A program made the translations under genes and the position numbers. DNA of 64,000 nt from Streptomyces qinglanensis (GTDB lineage: Bacteria; Actinomycetota; Actinomycetes; Streptomycetales; Streptomycetaceae), in the NCBI RefSeq assembly GCF_900111245.1, contig NZ_FOGO01000016.1, forward strand, positions 62,001 to 126,000. The letters run 5' to 3'. The notes beneath the pieces are model-generated. The model saw only the letters and a list, made by a program, of their open reading frames with translations, had not been told where the DNA came from and made no database searches. Shown one piece after another: positions 9,163 through 17,531 of this stretch. Every line of letters starts with the position of its first letter. The stretch's first letter is position 1.

Positions 9163-10572
9163 ATGACCAGCAGATCCGCCAACCGCCGTACCGTCCTGGC
9201 CGCCGCGGTCGCCGTGGCCGCCTCGGCCGGTGCGGCCCCCACCGCTCTGGCAGCCGACGCCCGGACGGGTGGAACCACCGGGGCGCCGCACACCGGCCGC
9301 CCGCCCCGGCCGGGCCGACCGGGGAAGGCAGGACACGTGGAGTTCCACGACTGGGCCTCCCGGCGCGACTGGGCCGCGGGCGAGGCCGACGGCACCCGGG
9401 TGCGGTCGGGCAGGCGCCCGGGCATCGTGCTCGGGAATCCCGCGGGCACCACCTCCTACACCGATCCGCACACCGGCAGGAAGGCCGACTGGGAATACGC
9501 CACCTGGACCTCACCGCGCCACACCTGCGCCGTCCCCGCGAGTGAGGCCATCGCCTCCTGGAACGCCCACACCCCCGAGGGCACCTGGATCCGCGTCGAA
9601 CTGCGCGGCAGCTACTCGGACGGCGGGCACACGCCCTGGTACACCATGGGCATCTGGACCTCCGGCGACGGCGACGACGTACCGCGCCGCACCTCGGTCG
9701 GCAGCCAGAAGGACGGCAAGAGCACCATCTACACCGACACCTTCGCCCTCGACGACCCCTCCACCGGGCTCCGTCTGAGGTCCTACCGGCTCCGCCTGAC
9801 CCTCTACCGGGCCCCGGGCAGCCGCACCACCCCCACCGTCTGGCGCGCCGGCGCGATGTGCTCCGACGTGCCCGACCGCTTCGAGGTCCCCGCCTCCGAG
9901 CCGGGCCTCGGCCGGGCCGTGGAGCTGAAGGTGCCGCGCTACTCGCAGGAGATCCACAAGGGCCAGTACCCCGAGTACGACAACGGGGGAGAGGCGTGGT
10001 GCAGCCCCACCTCCTCGCAGATGATCATCGAGTACTGGGGCCGCAGGCCCAGCGCCGAGGACCTGGCCTGGGTCGATCCCGACTACGCCGACCCACAGGT
10101 CTGCCACGCCGCCCGGTACACCTTCGACTACCGGTACGAAGGCTGCGGCAACTGGCCCTTCAACGGCGCCTACGCCAGTACCTACCGGGACATGAACGCG
10201 GTCGTCACCCGCATGAACTCCCTGAACGAGGCCGAGGAACTCGTCGCGGCGGGCATCCCGCTGATCACCTCCCAGTCCTTCCTCGAGTCCGAACTGGACG
10301 GCGCCGGATACGGCACCTCGGGCCACCTGATGACCGTCATCGGCTTCACCGCGTCCGGCGACGTCATCGCCAACGACCCCAACTCACCGGACGATCCCTC
10401 CGTCCGGCACGTCTACCAGCGGCGGCAGTTCGAGAACATCTGGCTGCGGACCAAGCGCAAGAACGCCGACGGCAAGGTCGTCGGCGGCACCGGCGGCATC
10501 TGCTACCTCTACTTCCCGACGAAGCCGACCGGCGCCCAGCGGCGGGTGCTGCGCAAGCACGGAGTGTGCTGA
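9163..10572 (+). CDS. secreted C39-family cysteine peptidase
   Basis: The 469-residue exported protein starts with RSANRRTVLAAAVAVAAS and ends its signal at about ALA-AD (residue 31). The RR motif suggests Tat export. A beta-rich N-terminal half is followed by a C39-like papain-fold domain. The catalytic Cys is predicted at 280 (GGEAWCSPTSSQ), His at 388 (SGHLMTVIGF) and Asp at about 405 (IANDPNSPDD). These are the landmarks of the peptidase_C39_2 family common in streptomycetes. ATG at 9163 is preferred to GTG at 9121 because it begins the signal peptide directly. Substrate unknown. It is the last intact gene before the mobile island. Confidence 0.86.
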   Translation: MTSRSANRRTVLAAAVAVAASAGAAPTALAADARTGGTTGAPHTGRPPRPGRPGKAGHVEFHDWASRRDWAAGEADGTRVRSGRRPGIVLGNPAGTTSYTDPHTGRKADWEYATWTSPRHTCAVPASEAIASWNAHTPEGTWIRVELRGSYSDGGHTPWYTMGIWTSGDGDDVPRRTSVGSQKDGKSTIYTDTFALDDPSTGLRLRSYRLRLTLYRAPGSRTTPTVWRAGAMCSDVPDRFEVPASEPGLGRAVELKVPRYSQEIHKGQYPEYDNGGEAWCSPTSSQMIIEYWGRRPSAEDLAWVDPDYADPQVCHAARYTFDYRYEGCGNWPFNGAYASTYRDMNAVVTRMNSLNEAEELVAAGIPLITSQSFLESELDGAGYGTSGHLMTVIGFTASGDVIANDPNSPDDPSVRHVYQRRQFENIWLRTKRKNADGKVVGGTGGICYLYFPTKPTGAQRRVLRKHGVC

Positions 10573-10579
10573 ACCCGCT

Positions 10580-10735
10580 GGGCAGGTGGTCGGCAGACAC
10601 CGTGGCCACCACCTGACGGCAGCGCTCGTGGCCGTTCTGTGTCAGATGGCCGCAGCGGTCGACCGTGACCTTGATCGAACGGTGCCCAGCCAGCGGGACA
10701 CCTCGTGGATGGCGACACCATTCGTCAGGGTCACG
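10580..10735 (-). pseudogene. tyrosine integrase C-terminal fragment, frameshifted
   Basis: Reading leftward from about 10735 gives TLTNGVAIHEVSRWLG. After a one-base loss the frame continues as RSIKVTVDRCGHLTQNGHER. This is the end of a phage-type tyrosine recombinase, where HEVSRWLGHRSIKVTVDRYGHL would be expected. The catalytic tyrosine is replaced by Cys and the rest of the gene is absent. It lies immediately after the C39 peptidase stop and marks the left edge of the accessory island. It differs from the two integrase remnants further right. Confidence 0.62.
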
Positions 10736-10806
10736 GTGGTCCGCTGACCTCTTTCATCCCGTGCCGTAGAGATGAAATGGGCTGGTCAGCGAGGGTGGTG
10801 GCGTGG

Positions 10807-10867
10807 CGGAGCCCCTCGTCGTCGGCGTGGTGATCTCACTCATCACACCGGCAACCGAGGGGCTCCG
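10807..10867. repeat. inverted repeat upstream of transposase remnant
   Basis: CGGAGCCCCTCG at 10807-10818 is mirrored by CGAGGGGCTCCG at 10856-10867, with partial pairing continuing inward. Such stem-loops often precede transposase genes in insertion sequences and limit read-through. Here it stands just before the decayed transposase fragment and is probably part of the same lost element. A shorter mirrored pair, TTTCATC/GATGAAA, lies at about 10752-10779. Confidence 0.55.
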
Positions 10868-11100
10868 TCGGTTCCGTGTCCTTCCATCCTCGACGTCCCG
10901 CATGAGCTGGTCGGGCATGCCTCCTGGCTCATCCACGCCCGAAGGCGTGAACTGAACTCGCAGTGGCACAAGCCCGGTTGCTTCCACCAGGCTTGCCCCG
11001 CCCTGGCACACCTGCGCAAGAACGAGACGTTCGCCCAGCTCGCATCCACGTCCTGTCCGGCTGGGCCCCCGGACTGCGAAAAGCCCCCACGAGGCACGGC
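10868..11100 (+). pseudogene. IS5-type transposase N-terminal remnant
   Basis: One frame reads LDVPHELVGHASWLIHARRR, then WHKPGCFHQACPALAHLRKN and ETFAQLA up to about 11045. This matches the helix-turn-helix N-terminus of IS5-family DDE transposases found in Streptomyces. A second frame then carries VLSGWAPGLRKAPT, which would follow later in an intact protein. An internal deletion or frameshift has therefore joined the pieces, and no DDE catalytic domain remains. It directly precedes the start-less Rhs gene and may be the event that removed its 5' end. Confidence 0.7.
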
Positions 11101-11164
11101 GGGCCTTTTCTGTGCCGGGGGCTCCCCCTCTCAGCCCGCCTGCACGGCTGCGACAGACCGCTGA

Positions 11165-14100
11165 AGGGCCCCGGCCTGCACACCACTTACGGGTGCACTG
11201 CGGGAACGACAGACCCAGGAACCCGGTCCCGACGGTGGACGCCTCCTGACCGACACCTTCTATGACGAACGTGGCCTCGCAGCCAGAACTTTCGAGTCCT
11301 ACTACGCCGAAGGCAAACCGAACCGCGCGCTCTTCGAGCCGGAGCAGGCACTGAGCGTCGAGTCGCAGACCCGCACAGAGTACGACGGGCTCGGACGGCC
11401 CACCGAGGAGAGGCTGATCGCCGGCAACGGCGACGGCGGCAAGACCCTGGGCACCACGACGACCAGTTACGGCGGAGACCGGACCACCGTCATCCCGCCG
11501 CAGGGCGGCACGGCGACCACGACACTGACCGACGCCCGGGACCGCACCATCGAACTGCGCCAGCACCACAAGCGCACTGCTGACGCGGCCTTCGACGCGA
11601 CGAAGTACGCATATACCCCCGGAGGGCAGCTGGCCAAGGTCACCGATCCGGCCGGCAACACCTGGACCTACAGCTACGACCAACTGGGCCGCCAGGTCAA
11701 AAGCCACGACCCCGACAAGGGCACCACCACCAGCGCTTACGACGACCACGACCAGTTGGTGACCGCTACGGACGCCAGAGGCACCACCCTCGCCCACGTC
11801 TACGACAACCTGGGCCGCCCCACCGAGCTGCGCGAGGGCAGCCCTTCTGGCGAACTGCGCGCCAAATGGGTCTACGACTCCATCAGCGGTGCAAAGGGCC
11901 AGCTGACCGAATCGACCCGTTATGCGGACGGAGCCGCCTACAGCTCGAAGGTGACGAGCTACGACCGGCTCTACCGACCGGTCAAAACAGCTGTGGTGAT
12001 CCCCGAGAAGGAAGGGAAACTGGCCGGTACCTACCAGACCGGTACCCGGTACCTCCCCTCCGGTCTCGTCGGGGGCATCAGCTACTCGGCGGCCGGCTCG
12101 CTGCCCGGCGGCGGCTACACCACCAGCTACGAAAAGGAGACCCTGCGTCCGACTTCCGTTCTGGCGAGCGGCTTCAAAGCGGACACCAGCTACTCCCTGA
12201 CGGGGAAGCCGCTGCAGCACACGCTCGGGGCGACCAGCGGTGGCAAGAAGACCTGGATCACCAACACCTACGAGTGGGGCACCCGGCGGCTGGCCACCAG
12301 CAGGGTCGACCGGGAGGATCAGCCCGGTGTCGACCGTCACAACACCTACCGCTACGACCAGGCCGGCAACGTCCTGTCCCTCTCGGACACCTCGCGCAGC
12401 GGCACCGACACCCAGTGCTTCACCTACGACTATCTGCGCCGCTTGACCGATGCCTGGACCCAGAGCGACAAGGCGTGCGACGACGATCCCACAGCAGGCG
12501 AGATCGCCGGCCCCGCGCCGTACTGGCACTCCTACACCTACGGCAAGTCCGGCAACCGGCTCACCGAGACGCAGCACGACACCGGAGGCGGAACAAAGGA
12601 CACCAAGCGCACCTATACCTACCCCAAGCCTGGCGAGCCGCAGCCGCACGCGCTGAGCTCGGTCACGACCGAGCTGCCGAGTGGTACCGCCACCCGCGAC
12701 TCCTACGACTACGACGAGTCGGGCAACACGACGACGCGCACCCTTGACGGCACTCCGCAGAAGCTGCGGTGGGATGCGGAAGGGCATCTGGCCAAGGTCA
12801 CAGAACCGCTCGAGGAGAGCACCGGTGGCGGAGAGGAGGGGCCCGAGGAACAAACCACTGAGTACCTCTACGACGCCGACGGCAACCGCCTGATCGCGCG
12901 TACCCCGAGCAGGACAACGCTGTACCTGGGCCAGGGCCACACCGAAGTCACCCTGGCCAAGGGGGCGGACAAGCCCGAGGCCACCCGTTACACGCCGCTG
13001 GGCAGCGGCAATGAGGCCGTCCAGCAGGACGACGGCACGCTCACCTTCACCGCGGCCGATCACCAGGGCACCGGACAACTGGCCGTCGCGGCGAAGGATC
13101 TGAAGCTGACACAGCGCCGAACCTTGCCCTTCGGGGGCCCACGCGGCGAGAAGCCTGGATCGTGGCCGGGCAGCAAGAGCTTCGTCGGCGGCATCGACGA
13201 CAGTGCCGACACCGGCCTCACCCACCTCGGGGCCCGCGAATACGATCCGGCGACCGGGACGTTCCTCTCTGTGGACCCGGTGATGGACCTGACCGATCCG
13301 CAGCAGATCAACGGCTACACCTACGGCAACAACAGCCCCGTCGTGAACTCCGACCCCACCGGCCTGCTCTTCGGCGGCATTTGGAAGCAGATCAAGAAGA
13401 CCGCCGTAGCCGTCCACAGACAGGCATCCCGGTGGAATCGTGCCTCCTCCTCCATCGGCAGGTGGCTGGGAAGCAGCGTGGGGCGGAGGGCCGGCTATCA
13501 CGTCAGCACTGTCGACTACCGCCGCCCCAAGCCGAGTCCGGGGCCGTCGCCCACGCCGGGCCCGTACCCGGACCATGGTAGCGATCCCGTGTTGAACGTC
13601 CTGAAATTCGCGTTCGAGGTCGTTCTTCCGGACGCCGATGCCTGGCAGGGCTGCATATCCGACCCCGACGTCAGCGCCGACTGCGCGAGTGCGGCGATGG
13701 ACCTGCCCTGGTTCAAGGTCCTCAAGCTGGGCAAGGCCGCTGCGAAGGTTGCCAAGGCAGCCGAGAAGGGGGCAAATCGCGGCAAGGGGGTGCAGCGCGG
13801 GGCGAAGAAGGGTGCGCGCTCGGGTTGCAAGTGCTTCCTGGCCGGCACTGGCGTCGAAATGGCCGATGGCTCGGTGAAGAGCATCGAGGACATCGAACTC
13901 GGTGACAAAGTCCGTACCACCGATCCCAAAACCGGCAAGACCAGCGAGCACGAAGTCACCGCGACGATCGTCACCGACGAGGACAAGCACTTCACTCGGC
14001 TCACCCTGAAGACCCCGAAGGGCACCGAGACCCTCACCGCGACCGACGAGCACCCGTTCTGGTCGGTCTCCAAACGGAGCTGGGTCGAAGCCGGAGACCT

Positions 14101-14572
14101 GACCCCCGGTACCACCCTGCGAACCGACGACGGCCACACCACTGTCACCGTCAAGTCCACCCACCACTACACGGACCGCCGACGCACCTACAATCTCACT
14201 GTCGAGGGTGTGCACACGTACTATGTGCTGGCGGGACAGACTCCGGTCCTCGTGCACAATTCGGGTGGACTCTGTCCGAAAATCCTGGACGAGACCTACA
14301 AGTCGGCGAGTACGCCAGCAAAGCTGGAGCATGTTATCGACCCGGAGAAGCATGGCTTCGCTGACCTAGTCGCTCGTTCTGGCGGCCGCGAGCAGGCAAT
14401 GCGACGTATCGTGGACAGTCTGGGAGATGTAAGCGACCTTCCGACAGCGGGGCGATTTGAAGTGGGTCGAGTCATTGATGGTGAGAACGTGACTATTCGA
14501 GGAGCTGTCGTAAACGGCGTTCCGAGAATCGGCACGGCGTTCAACCCCGATAAGTTCCCTGGAGGCAAGTAG
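11165..14572 (+). CDS. 5'-truncated Rhs/YD-repeat protein with HINT domain and C-terminal toxin
   Basis: The frame is open from the stop at 11162-11164 to 14572 (1,135 codons). It lacks ATG or GTG until a weak TTG at 11756, so signal peptide and N-terminal domains are missing. YD repeats (YDQLGRQ, YDNLGRP, YDEAGN-like units) fill about 11230-13000. The Rhs core with GAREYDPATGTFLSVDP and NGYTYGNNSPV ends at about 13360. A HINT autoprocessing domain runs from CFLAGTGVEM (about 13828) to TPVLVHN (about 14262). The last 100 residues (from LCPKILDETYK) are the toxin. It has H, R and T residues (LEHVIDPEKH, RIGTAF) reminiscent of BECR-fold RNases, but I cannot name the family. Expression without an upstream start is doubtful. 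Confidence 0.85.
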   Translation, partial: RAPACTPLTGALRERQTQEPGPDGGRLLTDTFYDERGLAARTFESYYAEGKPNRALFEPEQALSVESQTRTEYDGLGRPTEERLIAGNGDGGKTLGTTTTSYGGDRTTVIPPQGGTATTTLTDARDRTIELRQHHKRTADAAFDATKYAYTPGGQLAKVTDPAGNTWTYSYDQLGRQVKSHDPDKGTTTSAYDDHDQLVTATDARGTTLAHVYDNLGRPTELREGSPSGELRAKWVYDSISGAKGQLTESTRYADGAAYSSKVTSYDRLYRPVKTAVVIPEKEGKLAGTYQTGTRYLPSGLVGGISYSAAGSLPGGGYTTSYEKETLRPTSVLASGFKADTSYSLTGKPLQHTLGATSGGKKTWITNTYEWGTRRLATSRVDREDQPGVDRHNTYRYDQAGNVLSLSDTSRSGTDTQCFTYDYLRRLTDAWTQSDKACDDDPTAGEIAGPAPYWHSYTYGKSGNRLTETQHDTGGGTKDTKRTYTYPKPGEPQPHALSSVTTELPSGTATRDSYDYDESGNTTTRTLDGTPQKLRWDAEGHLAKVTEPLEESTGGGEEGPEEQTTEYLYDADGNRLIARTPSRTTLYLGQGHTEVTLAKGADKPEATRYTPLGSGNEAVQQDDGTLTFTAADHQGTGQLAVAAKDLKLTQRRTLPFGGPRGEKPGSWPGSKSFVGGIDDSADTGLTHLGAREYDPATGTFLSVDPVMDLTDPQQINGYTYGNNSPVVNSDPTGLLFGGIWKQIKKTAVAVHRQASRWNRASSSIGRWLGSSVGRRAGYHVSTVDYRRPKPSPGPSPTPGPYPDHGSDPVLNVLKFAFEVVLPDADAWQGCISDPDVSADCASAAMDLPWFKVLKLGKAAAKVAKAAEKGANRGKGVQRGAKKGARSGCKCFLAGTGVEMADGSVKSIEDIELGDKVRTTDPKTGKTSEHEVTATIVTDEDKHFTRLTLKTPKGTETLTATDEHPFWSVSKRSWVEAGDLTPGTTLRTDDGHTTVTVKSTHHYTDRRRTYNLTVEGVHTYYVLAGQTPVLVHNSGGLCPKILDETYKSASTPAKLEHVIDPEKHGFADLVARSGGREQAMRRIVDSLGDVSDLPTAGRFEVGRVIDGENVTIRGAVVNGVPRIGTAFNPDKFPGGK

Positions 14573-14938
14573 ATGCGGGTTCCCGTTGAACCGCGCCCGC
14601 TGACCAGTAAGGAGCGGGCAGTAGCGGAGCAGATTCTGCAACTGGACTTCCCTGGAGCGGCAGAGCTCCGCCATCAGCTTGATTGGGTTCGGGTGGTGGC
14701 CCTGTGGGGATCCAATTCTGCAAGTGTTGACTTGCGAGTCACGAATGATACGGCTCCTGCTCCTATCTCGGATGGGGTTGTGCCGGTAACTTGCACGGTT
14801 ATTGACGAGGGGGGCGAGCTTATTGGCGAAATCATTCTCTGGACTGAAACGGGCATGCTGTCCGGCCTTGAATACGCCTGGTATGGCGATGAACCCCCGA
14901 CTTCGCTCCCAGAGGTGGATCGAATAGTCATGTCATAG
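14573..14938 (+). CDS. putative immunity protein for the Rhs toxin
   Basis: This 121-residue cytoplasmic protein has its ATG touching the toxin stop codon. Its Shine-Dalgarno GGAGG (14561-14565) lies inside the toxin's last codons, so the pair is translationally coupled. The sequence is acidic, with a C-terminal SGLEYAWYGDEPPTSLPEVD motif. I recall similar C-termini in small proteins paired with polymorphic toxins, but no family is assigned. Base composition is clearly less GC-rich than the flanking core genes, a common sign of a recently exchanged toxin/immunity cassette. The role is inferred from position. Confidence 0.72.
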   Translation: MRVPVEPRPLTSKERAVAEQILQLDFPGAAELRHQLDWVRVVALWGSNSASVDLRVTNDTAPAPISDGVVPVTCTVIDEGGELIGEIILWTETGMLSGLEYAWYGDEPPTSLPEVDRIVMS

Positions 14939-14971
14939 AGTCTGATCGGATCTACTTCCGGGCGCGAATGG

Positions 14972-15000
14972 GAAGCCCCGCCGGGATCCGGCGGGGCTTC
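14972..15000. terminator. bidirectional hairpin between immunity gene and integrase remnant
   Basis: A 13-bp perfect stem GAAGCCCCGCCGG, loop GAT and complement covers 14972-15000. It lies between the convergent immunity gene and the integrase remnant and can serve both. No T-tract is present. Confidence 0.85.
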
Positions 15001-15032
15001 TGGGGTGTTTGACGGCAACGCTGACGGCAACG

Positions 15033-15791
15033 TCAGCGGACGACGGCTGCGGCGGGCGGATCGTCGGGGTCGTTGTCGGTAAGGCCGAGTGCATCGCTCA
15101 GGGTGTCGATGGCCTGGCGCTGGAGGCGGAGACGCACGTGGGCGTATACGCCTGCGGTGACGCCGATGTGGGCGTGTCCCAGCAGCTCCTTGATCACGAT
15201 GAGGTCGACGCCCTGTTCCAGGAGCAGGGTGGCCGTCGAGTGGCGGAGATCGTGGAAGCGGATGCGCCGGAGTCCGGCCCGGTCGAGGAAGCTGCGTAAG
15301 CGGCGGGTGATGTTGGCAGGGTCGAGAGGCCCGCCGGTAGGGGTGGTGAAGACGAGGCCGCTGTCCTGCCAGGCTGATCCAGCGGTCTCTCGCTCCCTGT
15401 CCTGCCGTTCCTTGTGCTCCTTGAGGGAGTGGATGCATTCGGTCGGGAGGGCGATGCGGCGTTCGGACGCCCGGGTTTTGGTGGGTAGGTGGGTGAGGCC
15501 GCCGGTGCGGGTGCGCTGGAGCGAGCGGCGGATGCTGGCCGTTCCGGTGGTGAGGTCGAGGTCTTCCCAGTGGAGGCCGAGGAGTTCGCCCTTGCGGAGC
15601 CCGGTACGGAGCGCGAGTTCGTACAGCGCGTGGAGCCGGTCGGCACGGGCCGCATCGAGGAACTGGCGGGCCTCTGCCGCGGTGAGCGGACGGAAGCGCC
15701 TGGGCTGGTGCGTGGTGGTCTTGACGTTGCGGGCGACGTTGCGGGGCAGCTCGTCTTCGCGGACGGCGTGTTCCAGTGCCGACTTCAGCAC
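15033..15791 (-). pseudogene. tyrosine recombinase/integrase lacking its N-terminal domain
   Basis: The 252-residue frame contains a complete catalytic domain: TGLRKGELLGLHW (box I Arg), RFHDLRHSTATLLL (HxxR), LGHAHIGVT and VYAHV (nucleophilic Tyr). Homology starts abruptly at LKSALEHAVREDELPRN, inside the core-binding domain, so about 120-150 N-terminal residues are missing. The first possible start is a GTG exactly at the breakpoint. Upstream of it (rightward) the DNA switches at once to a toxin tail on the other strand. The fragment is therefore the product of a recombination event and probably not an active integrase. A diverged second copy lies at 20256-20775. Confidence 0.86.
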
Positions 15792-16031
15792 ATCGTGGTC
15801 GGAAGCCGCGCAAACGGAACCCCCAATCCGACGTCAGACTGGGACTACATCCTGTCTGGCCCGTCCAGAACTCGTCACAGCGTCAAGAATTCACTGCCAA
15901 GAGGGACAGGTGACGGTGAAGGGAGCGGGCGCGGTCGAGACTTCTGGCAAAGCTATAATCCGAACCGGCCCGATTATGCAGAGCTGGATCGGAATAGGCC
16001 GTACGTGGTATTCGAGCCCCGGAGCAGGTGA
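15792..16031 (+). pseudogene. orphan C-terminal toxin fragment, nucleotidyltransferase-like
   Basis: From the integrase breakpoint a rightward frame reads IVVGSRANGTPNPTSDWDYI and ends VFEPRSR at a TGA at 16029-16031. GSRxxGT followed by SDWDY is the hallmark of the DNA polymerase beta-type nucleotidyltransferase fold, seen in some Rhs-delivered toxins. No start codon, signal or delivery domain is present. It is best read as a displaced toxin tail of a polymorphic-toxin gene. It lies 10 bp before a DUF5958 gene, which fits the toxin/immunity order. The base composition is markedly lower in GC than core genes. Confidence 0.62.
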
Positions 16032-16041
16032 GGATTTGCGA

Positions 16042-16422
16042 GTGTCAGAGCGCGTCATCAACGAGGTCGCTCAAGGGCTCCGCGCCCTGGACGATGCTGT
16101 GGCCTGGTTCTCCTCGTTGGAACAGGCTCAGCAGAAGGCGGTACTGCATGAGGCTGTTCGTTACGCCATGCAGGCCCATGCAACGGTGAACGACGCGCGT
16201 GAGGGGCTACCGCGATCAGGTGTCAAGCCGACCATGACCCCGGCAGTGCTGATTGTCCGGGAACCGATTCTCGAACAGATGGGGAAGATCATAAATCTGC
16301 CTCCCGGTGAGTACGTGAAATCATTTCGCATCCTCGTGTCTACGTTCGCAGTAGCTGATACGCGACGAAGAGAAACGGAGTGCCGAGGAACTTGTAGCCA
16401 CGCCTGGCACAACCTGTCGTAA
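16042..16422 (+). CDS. DUF5958-family protein, probable immunity protein
   Basis: This 126-residue protein starts at GTG 16042 (GGTGAGG upstream; a TTG at 16036 is an alternative). It has LRALDDAVAWF at the N-terminus, a helical middle (AVLHEAVRYAMQA) and a C-terminal half with RSGVKPTMTPAVLI, VADTRRRETEC and CSHAWHNLS. I recall these features from DUF5958, small streptomycete proteins often next to toxin tails. The family name is from memory. A function as antidote to the adjacent nucleotidyltransferase-like toxin fragment is inferred only from gene order. The gene is intact while its toxin is broken, the usual state of orphan immunity genes. Confidence 0.65.
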   Translation: MSERVINEVAQGLRALDDAVAWFSSLEQAQQKAVLHEAVRYAMQAHATVNDAREGLPRSGVKPTMTPAVLIVREPILEQMGKIINLPPGEYVKSFRILVSTFAVADTRRRETECRGTCSHAWHNLS

Positions 16423-16478
16423 GCGCCGATGCCACCGGCGTGCCGAGGGGTAGATTGCCAAGGGCTCCGGAGTTCGCT

Positions 16479-17531
16479 AACGAGCTCGTGCATGGTTGGC
16501 GGTGAGGCGTCGAGTGCCTGATGGTCGATCATGGTCGTGTGGTGGAGAACGCGTCTCGTTCAGCGATCATCAGCGACCGGAGGATCACGGGCCCGTCGGC
16601 TGATGTGATCGCTGAACTCGTGGCTGAGTTGGGCCCGTTGTGGCATGAACGGCACCAGGCCGGGCTTGCGTCCAGACCGCGGAAGCGGGCCCTGGGTGCT
16701 GGCGCGAAGCACCGGCTGGTCTTCGTCGACCGGCTCCTGGCCACTCTCGTTCACCTCCGTCACGGGGCCACGCACGACGTGCTGGCCTGCTGGTTCGACG
16801 TGGACCGCTCCACCATCACCCGTGCCATCGGCGAGGTACGACCGCTGCTCGCCGAGCGCGGATGCACTGTGAGCCCTGGCCTTCGGCTGCGGACTCTGGC
16901 CGAGGTCGTCGACCATCTCGGTGCCGGCGGGGAGACCGGGATCGTCGACGGCACCGAGATCCGGGTCCGGCGTCCGGCCGCCGGACGCAAGGACCGGGAC
17001 AAGTTCATCTCCGGCAAGAGCAAGCAGAACGCCGGCAAGAGCATGGTGCTCACCGACGCGGACGGCCGGATACTCTTCTGCAGCCCGAGCAAGCCCGGAA
17101 GTTGCGCGGACATCACCCACGCCCGCCAGTCAGGGCTGGTCGAGCTCCTGGACAACGGTCCCGCGGTAGAGATCCTCGCCGATGCCGGCTACCAGGGTCT
17201 GGGCACGCAGACGGGCGGACGGGTGGTGACACCACCGCATCGCAAGTTCAAGAAGAACGCCCCGGACTGGTACGAGGAGATGTACGAGCGGCAGCGCAAG
17301 GCGCATTCTTCACGGCGTATCCGGGTCGAGCACGGCATCGCCCACCTCAAGAACTGGCGTGCTCTCACCCGCCACCTCGGTCGCCGCGAGCACATGAGTC
17401 ACACCGTCCAGGCCGTCGCCGGACTGCTGTCCCATCAGCAGACCGCGGACCTGATCTCGGCACGGCAGAGGTGAACATCGGGTCTGACCGCCATCCTCGA
17501 CGCCTCACCGCCAACCATGCACGAGCTCGTT
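16479..17531 (+). mobile_element. IS5-family insertion sequence, complete
   Basis: This 1,053-bp element is bounded by 36-bp perfect inverted repeats at 16479-16514 and 17496-17531, whose outer tips include the palindrome ACGAGCTCGT. One intact transposase gene fills it. Nothing in the flanks forms a convincing target duplication. The right end abuts a decayed transposase gene, so this element has landed in or deleted part of an older insertion sequence. Perfect terminal repeats and an intact gene suggest recent arrival. Confidence 0.9.
16521..17474 (+). CDS. IS5-family DDE transposase
   Basis: The 317-residue transposase has an N-terminal helix-turn-helix of the DDE superfamily (HDVLACWFDVDRSTITRAIGE, about 85-105) and a DDE_4 catalytic domain. 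The predicted triad is D143 (GIVDGTEIRV), D221 (ILADAGYQG) and E270 (RIRVEHGIAHLKNW). ATG at 16521 lies just inside the left inverted repeat and the stop lies just before the right one, so the gene fills the element. No frameshift or stop is seen and it is probably functional. Confidence 0.92.
   Translation: MVDHGRVVENASRSAIISDRRITGPSADVIAELVAELGPLWHERHQAGLASRPRKRALGAGAKHRLVFVDRLLATLVHLRHGATHDVLACWFDVDRSTITRAIGEVRPLLAERGCTVSPGLRLRTLAEVVDHLGAGGETGIVDGTEIRVRRPAAGRKDRDKFISGKSKQNAGKSMVLTDADGRILFCSPSKPGSCADITHARQSGLVELLDNGPAVEILADAGYQGLGTQTGGRVVTPPHRKFKKNAPDWYEEMYERQRKAHSSRRIRVEHGIAHLKNWRALTRHLGRREHMSHTVQAVAGLLSHQQTADLISARQR

Noticed and set aside
10754-14353. 1,199-codon open frame antisense to the Rhs gene
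   Set aside because: It exactly mirrors the YD-repeat gene in a high-GC genome, has no family motifs and crosses the transposase remnant; it is a shadow frame.
14939-15032. tRNA attachment site next to the integrase remnant
   Set aside because: No tRNA-like cloverleaf or tRNA 3' end was found here or near the other integrase fragments; only the terminator hairpin is present.
16161-16532. C-terminal half of the decayed IS5 transposase to the left of the intact element
   Set aside because: The leftward frames at this place do not continue the expected catalytic Glu region; the DNA belongs to the DUF5958 gene and its 3' flank.
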